Positions 1 to 11,526 of a DNA stretch of 64,000 bases are shown in pieces. Origin of the DNA: Thermodesulfobacteriota bacterium (GTDB lineage: Bacteria > Desulfobacterota > Desulfobacteria > Desulfobacterales > Desulfosudaceae); the NCBI GenBank assembly GCA_040753795.1, contig JBFMDX010000008.1:62001-126000 (forward strand). The letters run 5' to 3'. The stretch's first letter is position 1. Each line of letters starts with the position of its first letter. The position numbers were made by a program, and so were the translations under genes. The notes beneath the pieces are model-generated. The model worked only from the letters and a program-made list of their open reading frames with translations. It searched no databases and had not been told where the DNA came from.

Positions 1-991
1 TGCCCGGCACTCCTTCTTGTGACCGTTTGCCCGGTGGCTCATCCTGTGACTGTTTGTCCGGCGGCGTCTTTATCTCAGACCATTGGATCAGGCCGTGTTT
101 TTCCGCGTCGCCGCAGTCAAGCCCCACGGCCATCCGGATAAACCGGCTGCCGACAAACATTTCCGTGCCCTGGGGATCAAAGGGCATCCAGTTTAAATCC
201 GGAAACCAGACCTCTATCCAGGCATACCGGCCCTGGGCGTTCTTCATCACCAGGGTGCCTCCGGAAGCCAGCCGGATCTCATAAGGCTGTTTCAGGGTCA
301 CGCCGGTGACGATTCTGACCGGAATGCCGACGGCCCGCATCAGGGCGGCGGATAAGCGGGAAAAGCTCTGACAGTTGCCTTTGCCGGTGCGCAAGGCGGA
401 GAGGGCGTCATGTTGGTCCGGAAGCTGGGCATAGCGCACGTTGTCAACGACCCAGGACAGGATTCGCTGAACCGCGTCAAACTGGCTGGCGGCGCCGGCG
501 GTCAGTTCCCGCGCTTTGGCCTGAATTTCCGGATTGTTGGACGGCGCCTGGGCGGTGGCGGCAAGATAAGGGACTATGTCCGGGGCCGGCTCTCCGACGG
601 GGAAGGGCGCCGCGGTTGTCAACGGTTCCAGCCGCACACCGGTGTTGACGGCAAGATCAATGGTCGCGATCAGTTTTGGCGGCGGTTTTTCCCAGACGGC
701 TTCAATGATGTCGTTGCCATGAGCATCGGTCCGTTTTTCTTCCCTGTCCGGCGCGGTGGAGTAATTGACGTAAAATTTCTCCACCGTCTGGTTGTACGTC
801 GGCGAGCTGAAATTCACCGGCTGGATGAAATTCAGCGCCAATTTTTGCGCGGTTTCCGGGATGCCGATTGATTGGGCGATATGTAAACGGATGGCCGTTT
901 GCTGGCCGCCGTTGAGCAGCAAGGTCTCCGCCATCGCCGGCACGGCCGCGAGCATCAGGCACAAGATGATGAAACCGGTTTTCCTGCTCAT
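1..991 (-). CDS. Exported transglutaminase-like protein (partial, runs off window)
   Basis: The protein starts with a short Sec signal peptide (about residues 1-22, ending AAVPAMAE). A central transglutaminase-like core follows, with the nucleophile motif GKGNCQSFS (Cys207) and the later WMPFDPQ (Asp272). In catalytic members the strand between them reads H-A-W-x-E-V; here it reads RYAWIEVW, so the catalytic His is replaced by Tyr256. The last visible residues form an imperfect nine-residue repeat (PPDKQSQDE, PPGKRSQEG, VPG), so a repetitive tail continues beyond the window. The ATG at 989-991 is chosen because the signal peptide begins there. It lies upstream of, and is unrelated to, the aminotransferase. 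Members of this fold act as proteases, amidases or non-catalytic binding domains; with the Tyr change the activity is uncertain. Confidence 0.8.
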   Translation of the reverse strand, partial: MSRKTGFIILCLMLAAVPAMAETLLLNGGQQTAIRLHIAQSIGIPETAQKLALNFIQPVNFSSPTYNQTVEKFYVNYSTAPDREEKRTDAHGNDIIEAVWEKPPPKLIATIDLAVNTGVRLEPLTTAAPFPVGEPAPDIVPYLAATAQAPSNNPEIQAKARELTAGAASQFDAVQRILSWVVDNVRYAQLPDQHDALSALRTGKGNCQSFSRLSAALMRAVGIPVRIVTGVTLKQPYEIRLASGGTLVMKNAQGRYAWIEVWFPDLNWMPFDPQGTEMFVGSRFIRMAVGLDCGDAEKHGLIQWSEIKTPPDKQSQDEPPGKRSQEGVPG

Positions 992-1044
992 GGTTCTGTC
1001 CTCAGGCCGGGCTTTATTTCAATCCGTAACCGCCGAATCCGGCG

Positions 1045-2352
1045 TCAACCAAGCTCCTGGACGCCTTTTAACACGGTGTCAAAAAGGAGCTGAACGTCCT
1101 TTTCCTCGATGCAGGAGAAGGCCACGCGCAGGTCGTGATCCCCGATGGAAATGAGGCCCACGCCGTACTTGTCCAGCAGGTGAACCCGCAGCTTTTCGGC
1201 ATTGACGGTTTTCAGCCGGATGCACATGAAATAGCCGGAGTTAAACGGATAGACATCCCAGGCGGCGGCGTATTTCGGGTCGGCCAGTACCGCTTTGACG
1301 CGGGCCGCCTTGCCCTTGAGAATCTCGTATTTTTCTTTCTTCTCCTTCTGGTAGGAGTCGCTCTGCAGGGACTTTAACGTGATGGTCTGGCTCAGGTGCG
1401 AGGCGTTGGAAATATTGCCCCGGATACAGCCGGCCGTCTTTTTCTCCAGGGCGTCGAAGATCCCGGCCAGGTTGCTGTCTGCCGCGCAGCCGTAGGTGAT
1501 AAATCCCACCCGCAACCCCCAGACATAGATTTCCTTGGTGGCGCCGTCGAGTTTGATCGGCAGCAGCCGGGGATGGCGGTTGCACAGTTTGGCAAACAGG
1601 GATTCCTTCATGACGTCCGGTTCATAGAAAAGCCCGAAATAGGAGTCATCGCAGACGACGATGACGTTGCTGCCGCTTTCGGCAATCCCGGTCAGGATCG
1701 CGGCCAGGTCCTCGCCTTCCTTTTCCCGGGCGGTATAGCCGGTGGGGTTATGGGGAAAGTTCATCAGCACGATCAGCTTTCCGTCTTTATTGGCCAGTTC
1801 TTTCGCCCTGGTTGCAAAAGCGTCCAGGTTAAAGCCGCCCTTTTCGTCAAACAGCTTAAATTGCGCGATCTTGACGCCCTTGCGGACGGACAGGATCATG
1901 TTGTAGTTGCCCCACATCATGTCCGGCAGCAGCACCGTGTCGCCGGGGTTGGTCCAGACATCGGCGAAAATACTGATGGCATGGGTAATGCCACAGGTAA
2001 CCACGGGCAGGCTGATGCTCCGGCCTTTGAGGCCCGGGTTTTTGGCGAAAATTTCCGTTTGCCACTGTTTTCTCAGCCCGGGAATCCCGAAGGAAGGGGC
2101 ATAGGTGATGGACTCTTCCGGCGCCAGGCCGCCGATCATGCCCATGACCGAGGACAGGTGCATGATGCCTTTCCCTTCCTTGGCGATGCCGATGGTGGCG
2201 TTGATGGTATGGGCTTTCTCCTTGGCCTCGGCGCTCTGGCTCAATATGCCTTTGGGAAAAAACAGTTCCCGGCCGATACCCGACAGCATTTCCAGTATAT
2301 GGGGGTTGCCGGCTTCAATGGTCGCGTTCAGTTCTTTGGCAATGGGGTTCAT
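1045..2352 (-). CDS. PLP-dependent aminotransferase, class I/II
   Basis: A 435-residue fold-type I aminotransferase. Visible landmarks are NFPHNPTGYT (the Asn that contacts the PLP ring region), VVCDDSYFG (Asp pairing with the pyridine nitrogen), LDGATKEIYVWGLRVG with Lys273 as the likely Schiff-base lysine, and LRVAFSC near the C-terminus with the substrate carboxylate Arg. Length is normal to slightly long for the family. A clear Shine-Dalgarno (AAAGGAAAG) lies just upstream of the ATG. The amino-acid substrate cannot be read from the sequence, and no pathway neighbours help: the gene is flanked by an exported transglutaminase-like gene and, divergently, by carA. Confidence 0.85.
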   Translation of the reverse strand: MNPIAKELNATIEAGNPHILEMLSGIGRELFFPKGILSQSAEAKEKAHTINATIGIAKEGKGIMHLSSVMGMIGGLAPEESITYAPSFGIPGLRKQWQTEIFAKNPGLKGRSISLPVVTCGITHAISIFADVWTNPGDTVLLPDMMWGNYNMILSVRKGVKIAQFKLFDEKGGFNLDAFATRAKELANKDGKLIVLMNFPHNPTGYTAREKEGEDLAAILTGIAESGSNVIVVCDDSYFGLFYEPDVMKESLFAKLCNRHPRLLPIKLDGATKEIYVWGLRVGFITYGCAADSNLAGIFDALEKKTAGCIRGNISNASHLSQTITLKSLQSDSYQKEKKEKYEILKGKAARVKAVLADPKYAAAWDVYPFNSGYFMCIRLKTVNAEKLRVHLLDKYGVGLISIGDHDLRVAFSCIEEKDVQLLFDTVLKGVQELG

Positions 2353-2748
2353 GTGGTTCTTTCCTTTAATGATGATGATTTTCTTCTTCAGGGATTGTCA
2401 AAGGGCTGTTATTTCGAGATCATTCTTTTCAGCAGGTGGATAAAATACAGGCTGTTGCATATTTTTGAAAGAAAAATTTTGCGCTCACCTCTAAAAAGTC
2501 GTCTTTTCCCGGAGCCGGCAAGAAAATGTTTGCACCGATTTGGGATATTATGATACTAACCGGGGCAGCCTGGAGCATCGAACTCATTCTTCCCCGGTGT
2601 TACGGAACAACGGCGTTCCTGAACAATCGCAGATGATTACCGCAAGGGCTTCTGCGCCCTTTTCCCGACGGGGAGGATCATGGCCCGCATTCGGCCCTGA
2701 AACGGGCCGTTGTGGTAAGAAAAGACGGAACAAAAGAAAGACAAAAAG
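2353..2748. other. Intergenic leader region between aminotransferase and carA
   Basis: About 400 bases without a convincing gene. It must carry the divergent promoters for the aminotransferase and carA. A possible carA promoter is TTGCAC at 2530-2535 with TATGAT at 2549-2554 or TGATAC at 2551-2556, but the spacing is short (13 or 15), so this is weak. Two small stem-loops lie in the presumed carA leader: AAGGGC/GCCCTT (2644-2649 with 2656-2661) and CGGCCC/GGGCCG (2692-2697 with 2704-2709). They could be an attenuator, but neither is followed by a proper T-run. Confidence 0.35.
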
Positions 2749-3886
2749 ATGGACGCGATGCTGGCCCTGGAAGACGGGCGAATCTTTACCTGTCGCTGTT
2801 TCACCGAACCCGGCGAAGCCTGGGGGGAGGTCGTTTTCAACACTTCCATGACCGGATACCAGGAAGTGCTGACCGATCCTTCCTACCGGGGACAGATGGT
2901 GACCATGACCTATCCCCTGATCGGCAATTACGGGGTCAATGATGAAGACGTGGAGTCCGACCGGATTCAGGCGGCGGCTTTCATCGTGCGCGAATATCAG
3001 CCCTGCCCGAGCAATTTCAGGGCCACGGGCACCCTGGCCGACTATCTCAACCGCCAGCATATTATCGGCGTGGACAACCTGGACACCCGGGCCCTGACCC
3101 GGCATCTTAGAACCGCCGGCGCCATGCGCGGGTTTATTTCCTGTTCGGACCTGGATCCGGAATCCCTGGTCAAGCGGGTGAAAATGACGCCGGTCATGGT
3201 CGGCCGGGATCTGGTCGGCGAGGTGACCACGGAAAAACCTTACCGGTGGGAGAAGGGCCGGCCGGAGCGGTTGTCGGAAGCAGCAGAGGAACTGACCCCG
3301 GACGTCTGGCGCCATCGGGGTGACAGGAAGGCCGTGGTCGTTTTTGACTACGGCGTCAAATACAATATTCTGCGGTGCCTGGAGCAGGTCGGCTGTGAGG
3401 TGCTGGTGGTGCCGGCGAAAACCGGAGCGGACACGGTCAAACGGCTGGCCCCGGACGGTGTTTTTCTGTCCAACGGCCCCGGCGATCCGGAGCCGCTGAC
3501 CTATGCCGTGGACACCATCCGCCAGCTGCTGGGCGTTTTTCCCATCTTCGGCATCTGCCTGGGGAACCAGCTGCTGGGCCTGGCCATGGGCGGCAAAACC
3601 TATAAATTGAAATTCGGCCACCGCGGGGCCAATCAACCGGCCAAGAATTTTTCCACCGGCCGGGTCGAGATCACCTCCCAGAACCACGGCTTTGCCGTGG
3701 ATACCGGCAGCATCGACATGGGCGACGTGAACGTGACCCATATCAATCTCAATGACAACACCCTGGAAGGTTTCCGGCACCAGGGCCTGGGCGCTTTTTC
3801 CGTGCAGTACCATCCCGAGGCGTCGCCCGGCCCCCATGACGCCCGGTACCTGTTTGACGATTTTGTAAAACTGATGAAAGCGCATC

Positions 3887-3894
<8 letters not shown>
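2749..3894 (+). CDS. carA: Carbamoyl-phosphate synthase small (glutaminase) subunit
   Basis: Supplies ammonia from glutamine to CarB for carbamoyl phosphate, the precursor of pyrimidines and arginine. The N-terminal CarA domain is recognisable ([17 protein letters not shown], then PLIGNYGVN). The C-terminal class I glutamine amidotransferase domain has the full triad: Cys270 in [11 protein letters not shown], and His355 and Glu357 in [11 protein letters not shown]. At 381 residues it is of usual length. The stop overlaps the carB start by eight bases, the common carAB arrangement. The Shine-Dalgarno upstream is poor (AAGAAAG), so translation may depend on the leader. Confidence 0.97.
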
Positions 3895-7123
<3,229 letters not shown>

Positions 7124-7159
7124 CGGTTTTGTAAAAAGCGTAATATTCGTTGGGGTTGG

Positions 7160-8431
7160 TCACCGGTTCAGAACGACCACGTCCGGAACCGGTTTGATGA
7201 AATTCTGGCGCAGGCTGTAGGTATAGGCGCCCTGGGCGGGAATCATCAGGATATCGCCCACCTGGATATCCTGCCCGAAATAACTGTATCCCCAGACATC
7301 ATGCGGCGTGCACAAGGCGCCCAGAACATGGCAGGGCCGTTCCGTCAGGTCCGGCCGGGTCAGGTTCAGCACCGGAAAATAATCGGTTTCAAACCGTTCC
7401 CAGCCGATGGTGTTGGTGCCGGCATCGGTGATAACCAGGTCGTCGCCTTTTTTATCCACCACGCTCATTAAAAGCTGCATGGCCTCGTGGCAGATCCAGC
7501 GGCCGGGTTCAAGGCAGATCCGGCAGGCGGTAACCGGCCAGATGCTTTCTGTCACCGCCCGGCCGATTTCCCGGGCAAATACCGTAATCGGCTCAGCGGC
7601 AAGCCGATAGTGGGGTCGGCATTTACGCGAAGGGTTATGTTCCGGTGTCCCGGTTTCGCCTTCCGGCAACTGGTGCAGCCATTCGCCCTGCTCCGGCCAG
7701 TAGCCGCCGCCGATATCAATAAACGCCAGTTGCCGGGTAAATGCTTCCGGCATAGCGGCAAGCAGCGCCCCCAGGGTCCGGATAAAGTCGGCGTGAGCCC
7801 GCGGGGTCAGGTTCCAGCTGGTGTGAAACTGGATTCCCCGCAGGTCGATGTGGGGACACCGAAGGGCGGCCTGTTGAAATTCCGGGAGCTGGTCCGGGAG
7901 AATGCCGAATTTTCTCCACAACCCCGATGGATTGGTGGTCAGGCGCACGCCGGCGCGAACGGTCGTGTTGGCGGCGGCGGCAATGGGCTCAAGCCGCTGC
8001 AGCTCTCCGAAGCTGTCGATCAGCACCGTCACCCGGCCGGCGTTGTCGACGGCGAGCTTCAGTTCATCGGCTGTTTTTCCGGGGCCGCTGAAAACGATGT
8101 TGTCCGCCCCGAGATCAAGGGCCATCCGCAGCTCCAGGCCGCTGGACACATCCAGCCCGAATCCGGATTCCAGAAGCGTTCGGGCCACACCGGGATGATT
8201 ATTGCTCTTGACCGCGAAATAAAAACCGGTTTCGGGCAAAACCGGCTGAAACGCTTTCTTGAACCGGTCAGCCTGACGGGTCAGCACGTCCGGCTCCAGG
8301 ACATACAGCGGCCGGCCATTCTCCCGGAAGAGCCGCAGATAGGTCTCCCGGCGGTCAAACCAGGATTGAACAAAAGAAGCCAGCGCCTCGGCCGGCAGTA
8401 TCGCCTGGTCAGGGGTCGGATGATGGGTCAT
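7160..8431 (-). CDS. PLP-dependent fold-type III decarboxylase (DAP/ornithine decarboxylase-like)
   Basis: An alanine-racemase-fold decarboxylase of 423 residues. Lys75 in FYFAVKSNNHPG is the PLP lysine. Further landmarks are IQFHTSWNL (the His stacking on PLP), FIDIGGGYW (phosphate-binding glycines), LEPGRWICHEA, and at the C-terminus CTPHDVWGYSYF followed by GAYTYS, which match the Cys/Asp and Tyr active-site positions of diaminopimelate, ornithine and carboxynorspermidine decarboxylases. The whole active site is therefore present. The ATG at 8431 overlaps the stop of the upstream ATP-grasp gene as ATGA, which decides the start against a longer reading to 8476. It is the last gene of a four-gene operon whose first gene is AdoMet-decarboxylase-like. 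This suggests decarboxylation of an amino acid or an amino-acid conjugate in a polyamine-type pathway; the substrate is not known. Confidence 0.85.
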   Translation of the reverse strand: MTHHPTPDQAILPAEALASFVQSWFDRRETYLRLFRENGRPLYVLEPDVLTRQADRFKKAFQPVLPETGFYFAVKSNNHPGVARTLLESGFGLDVSSGLELRMALDLGADNIVFSGPGKTADELKLAVDNAGRVTVLIDSFGELQRLEPIAAAANTTVRAGVRLTTNPSGLWRKFGILPDQLPEFQQAALRCPHIDLRGIQFHTSWNLTPRAHADFIRTLGALLAAMPEAFTRQLAFIDIGGGYWPEQGEWLHQLPEGETGTPEHNPSRKCRPHYRLAAEPITVFAREIGRAVTESIWPVTACRICLEPGRWICHEAMQLLMSVVDKKGDDLVITDAGTNTIGWERFETDYFPVLNLTRPDLTERPCHVLGALCTPHDVWGYSYFGQDIQVGDILMIPAQGAYTYSLRQNFIKPVPDVVVLNR

Positions 8432-9699
8432 CGGGGTTCGATCTCCACGTTCAAACGGTTCAACAGATCCCGGCACTCTTCCGGTGCGGTTTGGCGGCTT
8501 TCAGGGGCGAAAATGATGCTGCCCAGGAGGAAAGATTCATAATCATCCGGCGGGATCCGGATGGTGTCGCCGGGACGGCGCAGGGGAAAAATTTCTTTTA
8601 CCCGGGGATCACCGGCAATGGTCTTCCAGTCAACTATTTTCAACACGCCGCCTTGGCCGGCGTGAACGCGCAGGCCCGCCATGGGCCGGACAGGGGGAAG
8701 GGATTCCAGTTCCAGCGGCCGGTTCTGGGCCAGGTCCAGCGTCAGGGTCAGCATGTCAAGGCCCAGGGCATGACGGATCAGGGCGGGAAGGCAGTCTCCG
8801 CCCGGCCGGGGGGTGATTTCCAGCAAAAAGATCTGTCCGTCGCGCACCATGAAATCGGTCATGCAGACACCCCGGGTAAGCCCCAGGGCGGTCGCGGCCC
8901 TGGCCAGATTACGGCAGAGGTCCTGGCGGTCGACGCCCGGCAGGGAGTCGATCAGGACGTACCCCATGGTGGTGCCGAAAGCGGTCGTGGTGCAGGAAGG
9001 CAGTTTTTCTGACAGTCGGATCAGCCGGGCCCGGTTGTTCTCCAGCAGGAAATCACAGCTGAATTCAGGCGCCCGGATAAACTCTTCAGCAATAACAGGG
9101 GCCGAGTGAACGGACCGGTCGCTGTAAAGCCGGTTGTTCGACCGCCGGGCAAGGCCTTCCTCAATGACCGCATATGCCTGCCGGCAATCCGCTTCGGTGC
9201 GGCAGCAGAAGACCAGTTCGCTACCGCTGCCCGACACCGGTTTGAGCACGCAGTCGGCACCCAGTTGGCGAAAAAAGGCAACGGACTCGTCGGCCGTCCT
9301 GACAGCGGCCACCCGGGGAGCGGACAGACCGTTTCGCAGCCATATTCTTTTGGAAGCAGACTTGTCCCGGCAGTTGGAAACCGCTTCCGGGGAAGGAAAT
9401 GGCAAAGAAAAATATCCGGCCAGGAGCGCGGCCGGCGCCAGGGATTCGCAGTCGAAACAGGCCACGCCGTTTACGGTCAGATGCCATTGCCCCAGATGGG
9501 CGGTAACCGCCTGCCGGAGCCGGTCCATGTCGGTCAGATCGCAGAGGACCTCCTCGTCCGGCGCGGGCGCGGGTTCCCGGGCCTTGCGACGGATATCCTG
9601 ATCCGTTACAAAAACGGATCGTTGCGGACAGGCGCGCCGGATCCAGTCAATATAGTCGGGCGTTGTGCCCACCACCAGTACGCGACGATCAGGCGCCAC
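8428..9699 (-). CDS. ATP-grasp ligase of unknown specificity
   Basis: A 423-residue ATP-grasp protein. Motifs seen are VLVVGTTPDYIDWIRRA at the N-terminus (pre-ATP-grasp fold), DKSASKRIWLRNGLSAP (the start of the ATP-grasp domain), CVLKPVSGSGSELVFC (the nucleotide-binding Lys and small loop), IAEEFIRAPEFSCDF, and IFLLEITPRPGGD (metal-binding acidic residue). Such enzymes join a carboxylate to an amine through an acyl phosphate. The GTG start at 9699 is preferred because GAGGAG lies eight bases upstream; a longer reading to 9861 would run deep into the GNAT gene. It overlaps the GNAT stop by 11 bases and the decarboxylase start by four, so the genes are translationally coupled. Confidence 0.82.
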   Translation of the reverse strand: MAPDRRVLVVGTTPDYIDWIRRACPQRSVFVTDQDIRRKAREPAPAPDEEVLCDLTDMDRLRQAVTAHLGQWHLTVNGVACFDCESLAPAALLAGYFSLPFPSPEAVSNCRDKSASKRIWLRNGLSAPRVAAVRTADESVAFFRQLGADCVLKPVSGSGSELVFCCRTEADCRQAYAVIEEGLARRSNNRLYSDRSVHSAPVIAEEFIRAPEFSCDFLLENNRARLIRLSEKLPSCTTTAFGTTMGYVLIDSLPGVDRQDLCRNLARAATALGLTRGVCMTDFMVRDGQIFLLEITPRPGGDCLPALIRHALGLDMLTLTLDLAQNRPLELESLPPVRPMAGLRVHAGQGGVLKIVDWKTIAGDPRVKEIFPLRRPGDTIRIPPDDYESFLLGSIIFAPESRQTAPEECRDLLNRLNVEIEPR

Positions 9700-10657
9700 A
9701 ATCGCCACTCCTCTTTTCAGCAGAAGATTCGGCCGCGGTTCCCGGTTCAGGATAATGAAATTTGTAAAGCGGCCGCGGTTGCAGGCGGAACCGTGTTTTC
9801 CAGGCAAAATCACCGCACAGAAAATCAACCATGCCCAGCCGCTCCCGGCAGGCCCATTCAATATGATGAAAATTGATCAGCTTGGCCACACCGGGAAATT
9901 CGGGATCCGTTCCGCCGGCAATCACCGTGTAGGTGTTGTTCCACAGGGCGCCCACGTCCACCGCCGCCAGGCGGCCGCCGATCAGGACCGAGGTGACGCG
10001 AAGCATGTTGTTTTCTTTAAAAAAGGTCAGCAGGTCGATAAAGGAGCCGAAAAACCGGGGATCATGAAAGTAGGAGTGTTCGCCGAAGGCCGCCAGGTTC
10101 ATGCGCATCATCTGGTCCACGTCGGTCATCCGGTCATAATGCCAGGTGACCGTCTGCGTTTCCAGCCGTCTGATTTCCTGGTCGAATTTTTTCCGGGTTT
10201 TTCCGGGGAATGTCCGGCGATAGGTTTCAAATGAATAGTCGTATTGCCCCGGGGTAAACAGGTAGCCGATCTCATCTTCGACGGTGTGGCGGCCGGGGGA
10301 AAAAAGAAAATTTTCGTCAAGGTACCGGATAAATACCTTTCCGGGGATTTTCTCCATCAGGGCTTGCGGGGAGGAATCGGCGACGCCGATGATCTTGTTC
10401 TGTTCCAGCCAGGTTTTACCCTGCCAGGTCTCTCCCGGAAAATGGCCGTAATATTGTTCTTCTTCGATCCAGGAAAGCGCCAGGAACAGGGGAGGGTGAT
10501 CCGCCTGTTCCCGGCTTAAGAAAAAAAGAGGACGTTGATAGTGTTTCTGAAAACAGGCCCTGACCGGCCAGAGATCGAAAACGGCTTTCTGTGGCCACAA
10601 TCGTTCCCAGAGGTTCCGGCAGTCGTCTGTTTTGTGCGCGATATGGATGAGATCCAT
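9689..10657 (-). CDS. GNAT-fold acyltransferase (BioF2/FemAB-like)
   Basis: A 322-residue protein resembling the acetyltransferase family that includes FemAB-like aminoacyl or acyl transferases (Pfam Acetyltransf_6 type). The C-terminal half carries the recognisable pattern: VTSVLIGGRLAAVDVGALWNN, then PGVAKLINFHHIEWAC and DFLCGDFAWKTRFRLQ, ending in the family's typical RPLYKFHY. The N-terminal half is more divergent and Trp/Tyr-rich. No signal peptide or membrane segment is seen, so it acts in the cytoplasm. It starts four bases after the SpeD-like gene and overlaps the ATP-grasp gene, so it belongs to the same transcript. A role in acylating an amine made by its partners is inference. Confidence 0.75.
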   Translation of the reverse strand: MDLIHIAHKTDDCRNLWERLWPQKAVFDLWPVRACFQKHYQRPLFFLSREQADHPPLFLALSWIEEEQYYGHFPGETWQGKTWLEQNKIIGVADSSPQALMEKIPGKVFIRYLDENFLFSPGRHTVEDEIGYLFTPGQYDYSFETYRRTFPGKTRKKFDQEIRRLETQTVTWHYDRMTDVDQMMRMNLAAFGEHSYFHDPRFFGSFIDLLTFFKENNMLRVTSVLIGGRLAAVDVGALWNNTYTVIAGGTDPEFPGVAKLINFHHIEWACRERLGMVDFLCGDFAWKTRFRLQPRPLYKFHYPEPGTAAESSAEKRSGDCGA

Positions 10658-10661
10658 TCCA

Positions 10662-11087
10662 TCAATATCGCGGTGTTACATTCAAAATACTGTGGGTGCC
10701 TTTGAAAAATTTCTGGGCAAAACTTCTCACGGTTTCGGCGTTGTAAAGCTTGCAGCTGAACACGTCCAGATAAACCGTGTTGGTCAGGTTGGCAAAATGG
10801 GCGGAAATCAATGACGTTTCGATCAACTGGGTCATGGAGTAGCCGGCCACGCGCTCATCTTCGCCAAAATTGACCACCTGCGTTTCTCCAAAGCGCTTCA
10901 TCTCGATCAGGTCGCACAGCTCAACGACAAAGCGGCGAATGGCTTCCGCGTCCCTGATCAGGTCCGGATCACAATTGTAAATATCGATGGACGAAGCCAG
11001 TCCCCAGATGGATTGCGTTTCTTTTTCCGCAACGTATTGAGGCGATTCCTCCTCCTGGGGTTGTCTTGCCGCTGCCACTGTTTTCAT
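10662..11087 (-). CDS. S-adenosylmethionine decarboxylase family protein (pyruvoyl type)
   Basis: A 141-residue protein of the prokaryotic SpeD family. The segment LIETSLISAHF followed by TNTVYLDVFSCK aligns with the self-processing region of bacterial SpeD: Ser92 would form the pyruvoyl group, His97 lies five residues later and Cys112 twenty residues later, the same spacing as in Bacillus SpeD. The residue before the serine is Thr rather than Glu, and the next residue is Leu rather than His. The start at 11087 is fixed by AAAAAGGAGG about eight bases upstream. It is the first gene of the operon, about 90 bases downstream of a sigma-54 promoter. Relatives of this family have evolved other decarboxylase activities, so the substrate need not be AdoMet. 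No aminopropyltransferase gene is nearby. Confidence 0.75.
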   Translation of the reverse strand: MKTVAAARQPQEEESPQYVAEKETQSIWGLASSIDIYNCDPDLIRDAEAIRRFVVELCDLIEMKRFGETQVVNFGEDERVAGYSMTQLIETSLISAHFANLTNTVYLDVFSCKLYNAETVRSFAQKFFKGTHSILNVTPRY

Positions 11088-11190
11088 CAGGCTTGCCTCC
11101 TTTTTCTCTGGTTCCCAGCAGGACCAGTTTTTTAGGACCCGTTTATTCCGGCCGATTTTCCGGCCGCGCACTTTACTTTTTAACCATTAA

Positions 11191-11205
11191 GCATTTTTTG
11201 TGCCA
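11191..11205 (-). promoter_or_regulatory. Sigma-54 (-24/-12) promoter for the speD-like operon
   Basis: Read on the minus strand the site is TGGCAC, then AAAAA, then ATGCT. This gives the invariant GG and GC dinucleotides with exactly the ten-base spacing required for RpoN promoters (consensus TGGCAC-N5-TTGC). It lies about 105 bases upstream of the speD-like start, in the correct orientation, and the gene on the other side of the same intergenic region encodes a sigma-54 activator. Confidence 0.75.
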
Positions 11206-11252
11206 TGTTTTTTTTAACGACAACACATCGTTTTAATATGGTTTTTTTGGTG

Positions 11253-11280
11253 TCCCCTAAAAAAAGGATTTGTAAGGGGA
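11253..11280. promoter_or_regulatory. Inverted repeat, possible activator-binding site
   Basis: TCCCCT (11253-11258) and AGGGGA (11275-11280) form an inverted repeat separated by 16 A/T-rich bases. It is located about 50-75 bases upstream of the sigma-54 promoter in the 440-base gap between the speD-like operon and its divergent activator. Enhancer sites for NtrC-type activators are commonly dyads in such positions. The rest of the gap holds A/T runs and no gene. Confidence 0.35.
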
Positions 11281-11526
11281 AAAACGGGTATTTTTTTACC
11301 TTTTTTTATTAAAATTCAGCAATTCCGTGCTTAATAATCAGTTATCAGCCTGTTTACCGGAGAAAAGATCAGCTAAAGCGGAACCGAAAAGCCTGGCGGC
11401 GGGCAAAATATTTTTTAGCGGAGAGATGGAGAGAGGAGAAGAAAAGGGATTTTGCTTGAAAACCGGTTCTCTCTGTCGTATGCTTTAAAAAATTCGGTAT
11501 TTGATTTCTTTTTTTGAGGGGTACCC

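Noticed and set aside
2601-2617. Third copy of the WYL operator (GGAAC...GTTCC)
   Set aside because: The half-sites are in the opposite order (GGAAC-N6-GTTCC) and the spacer differs, so it is not the same dyad.
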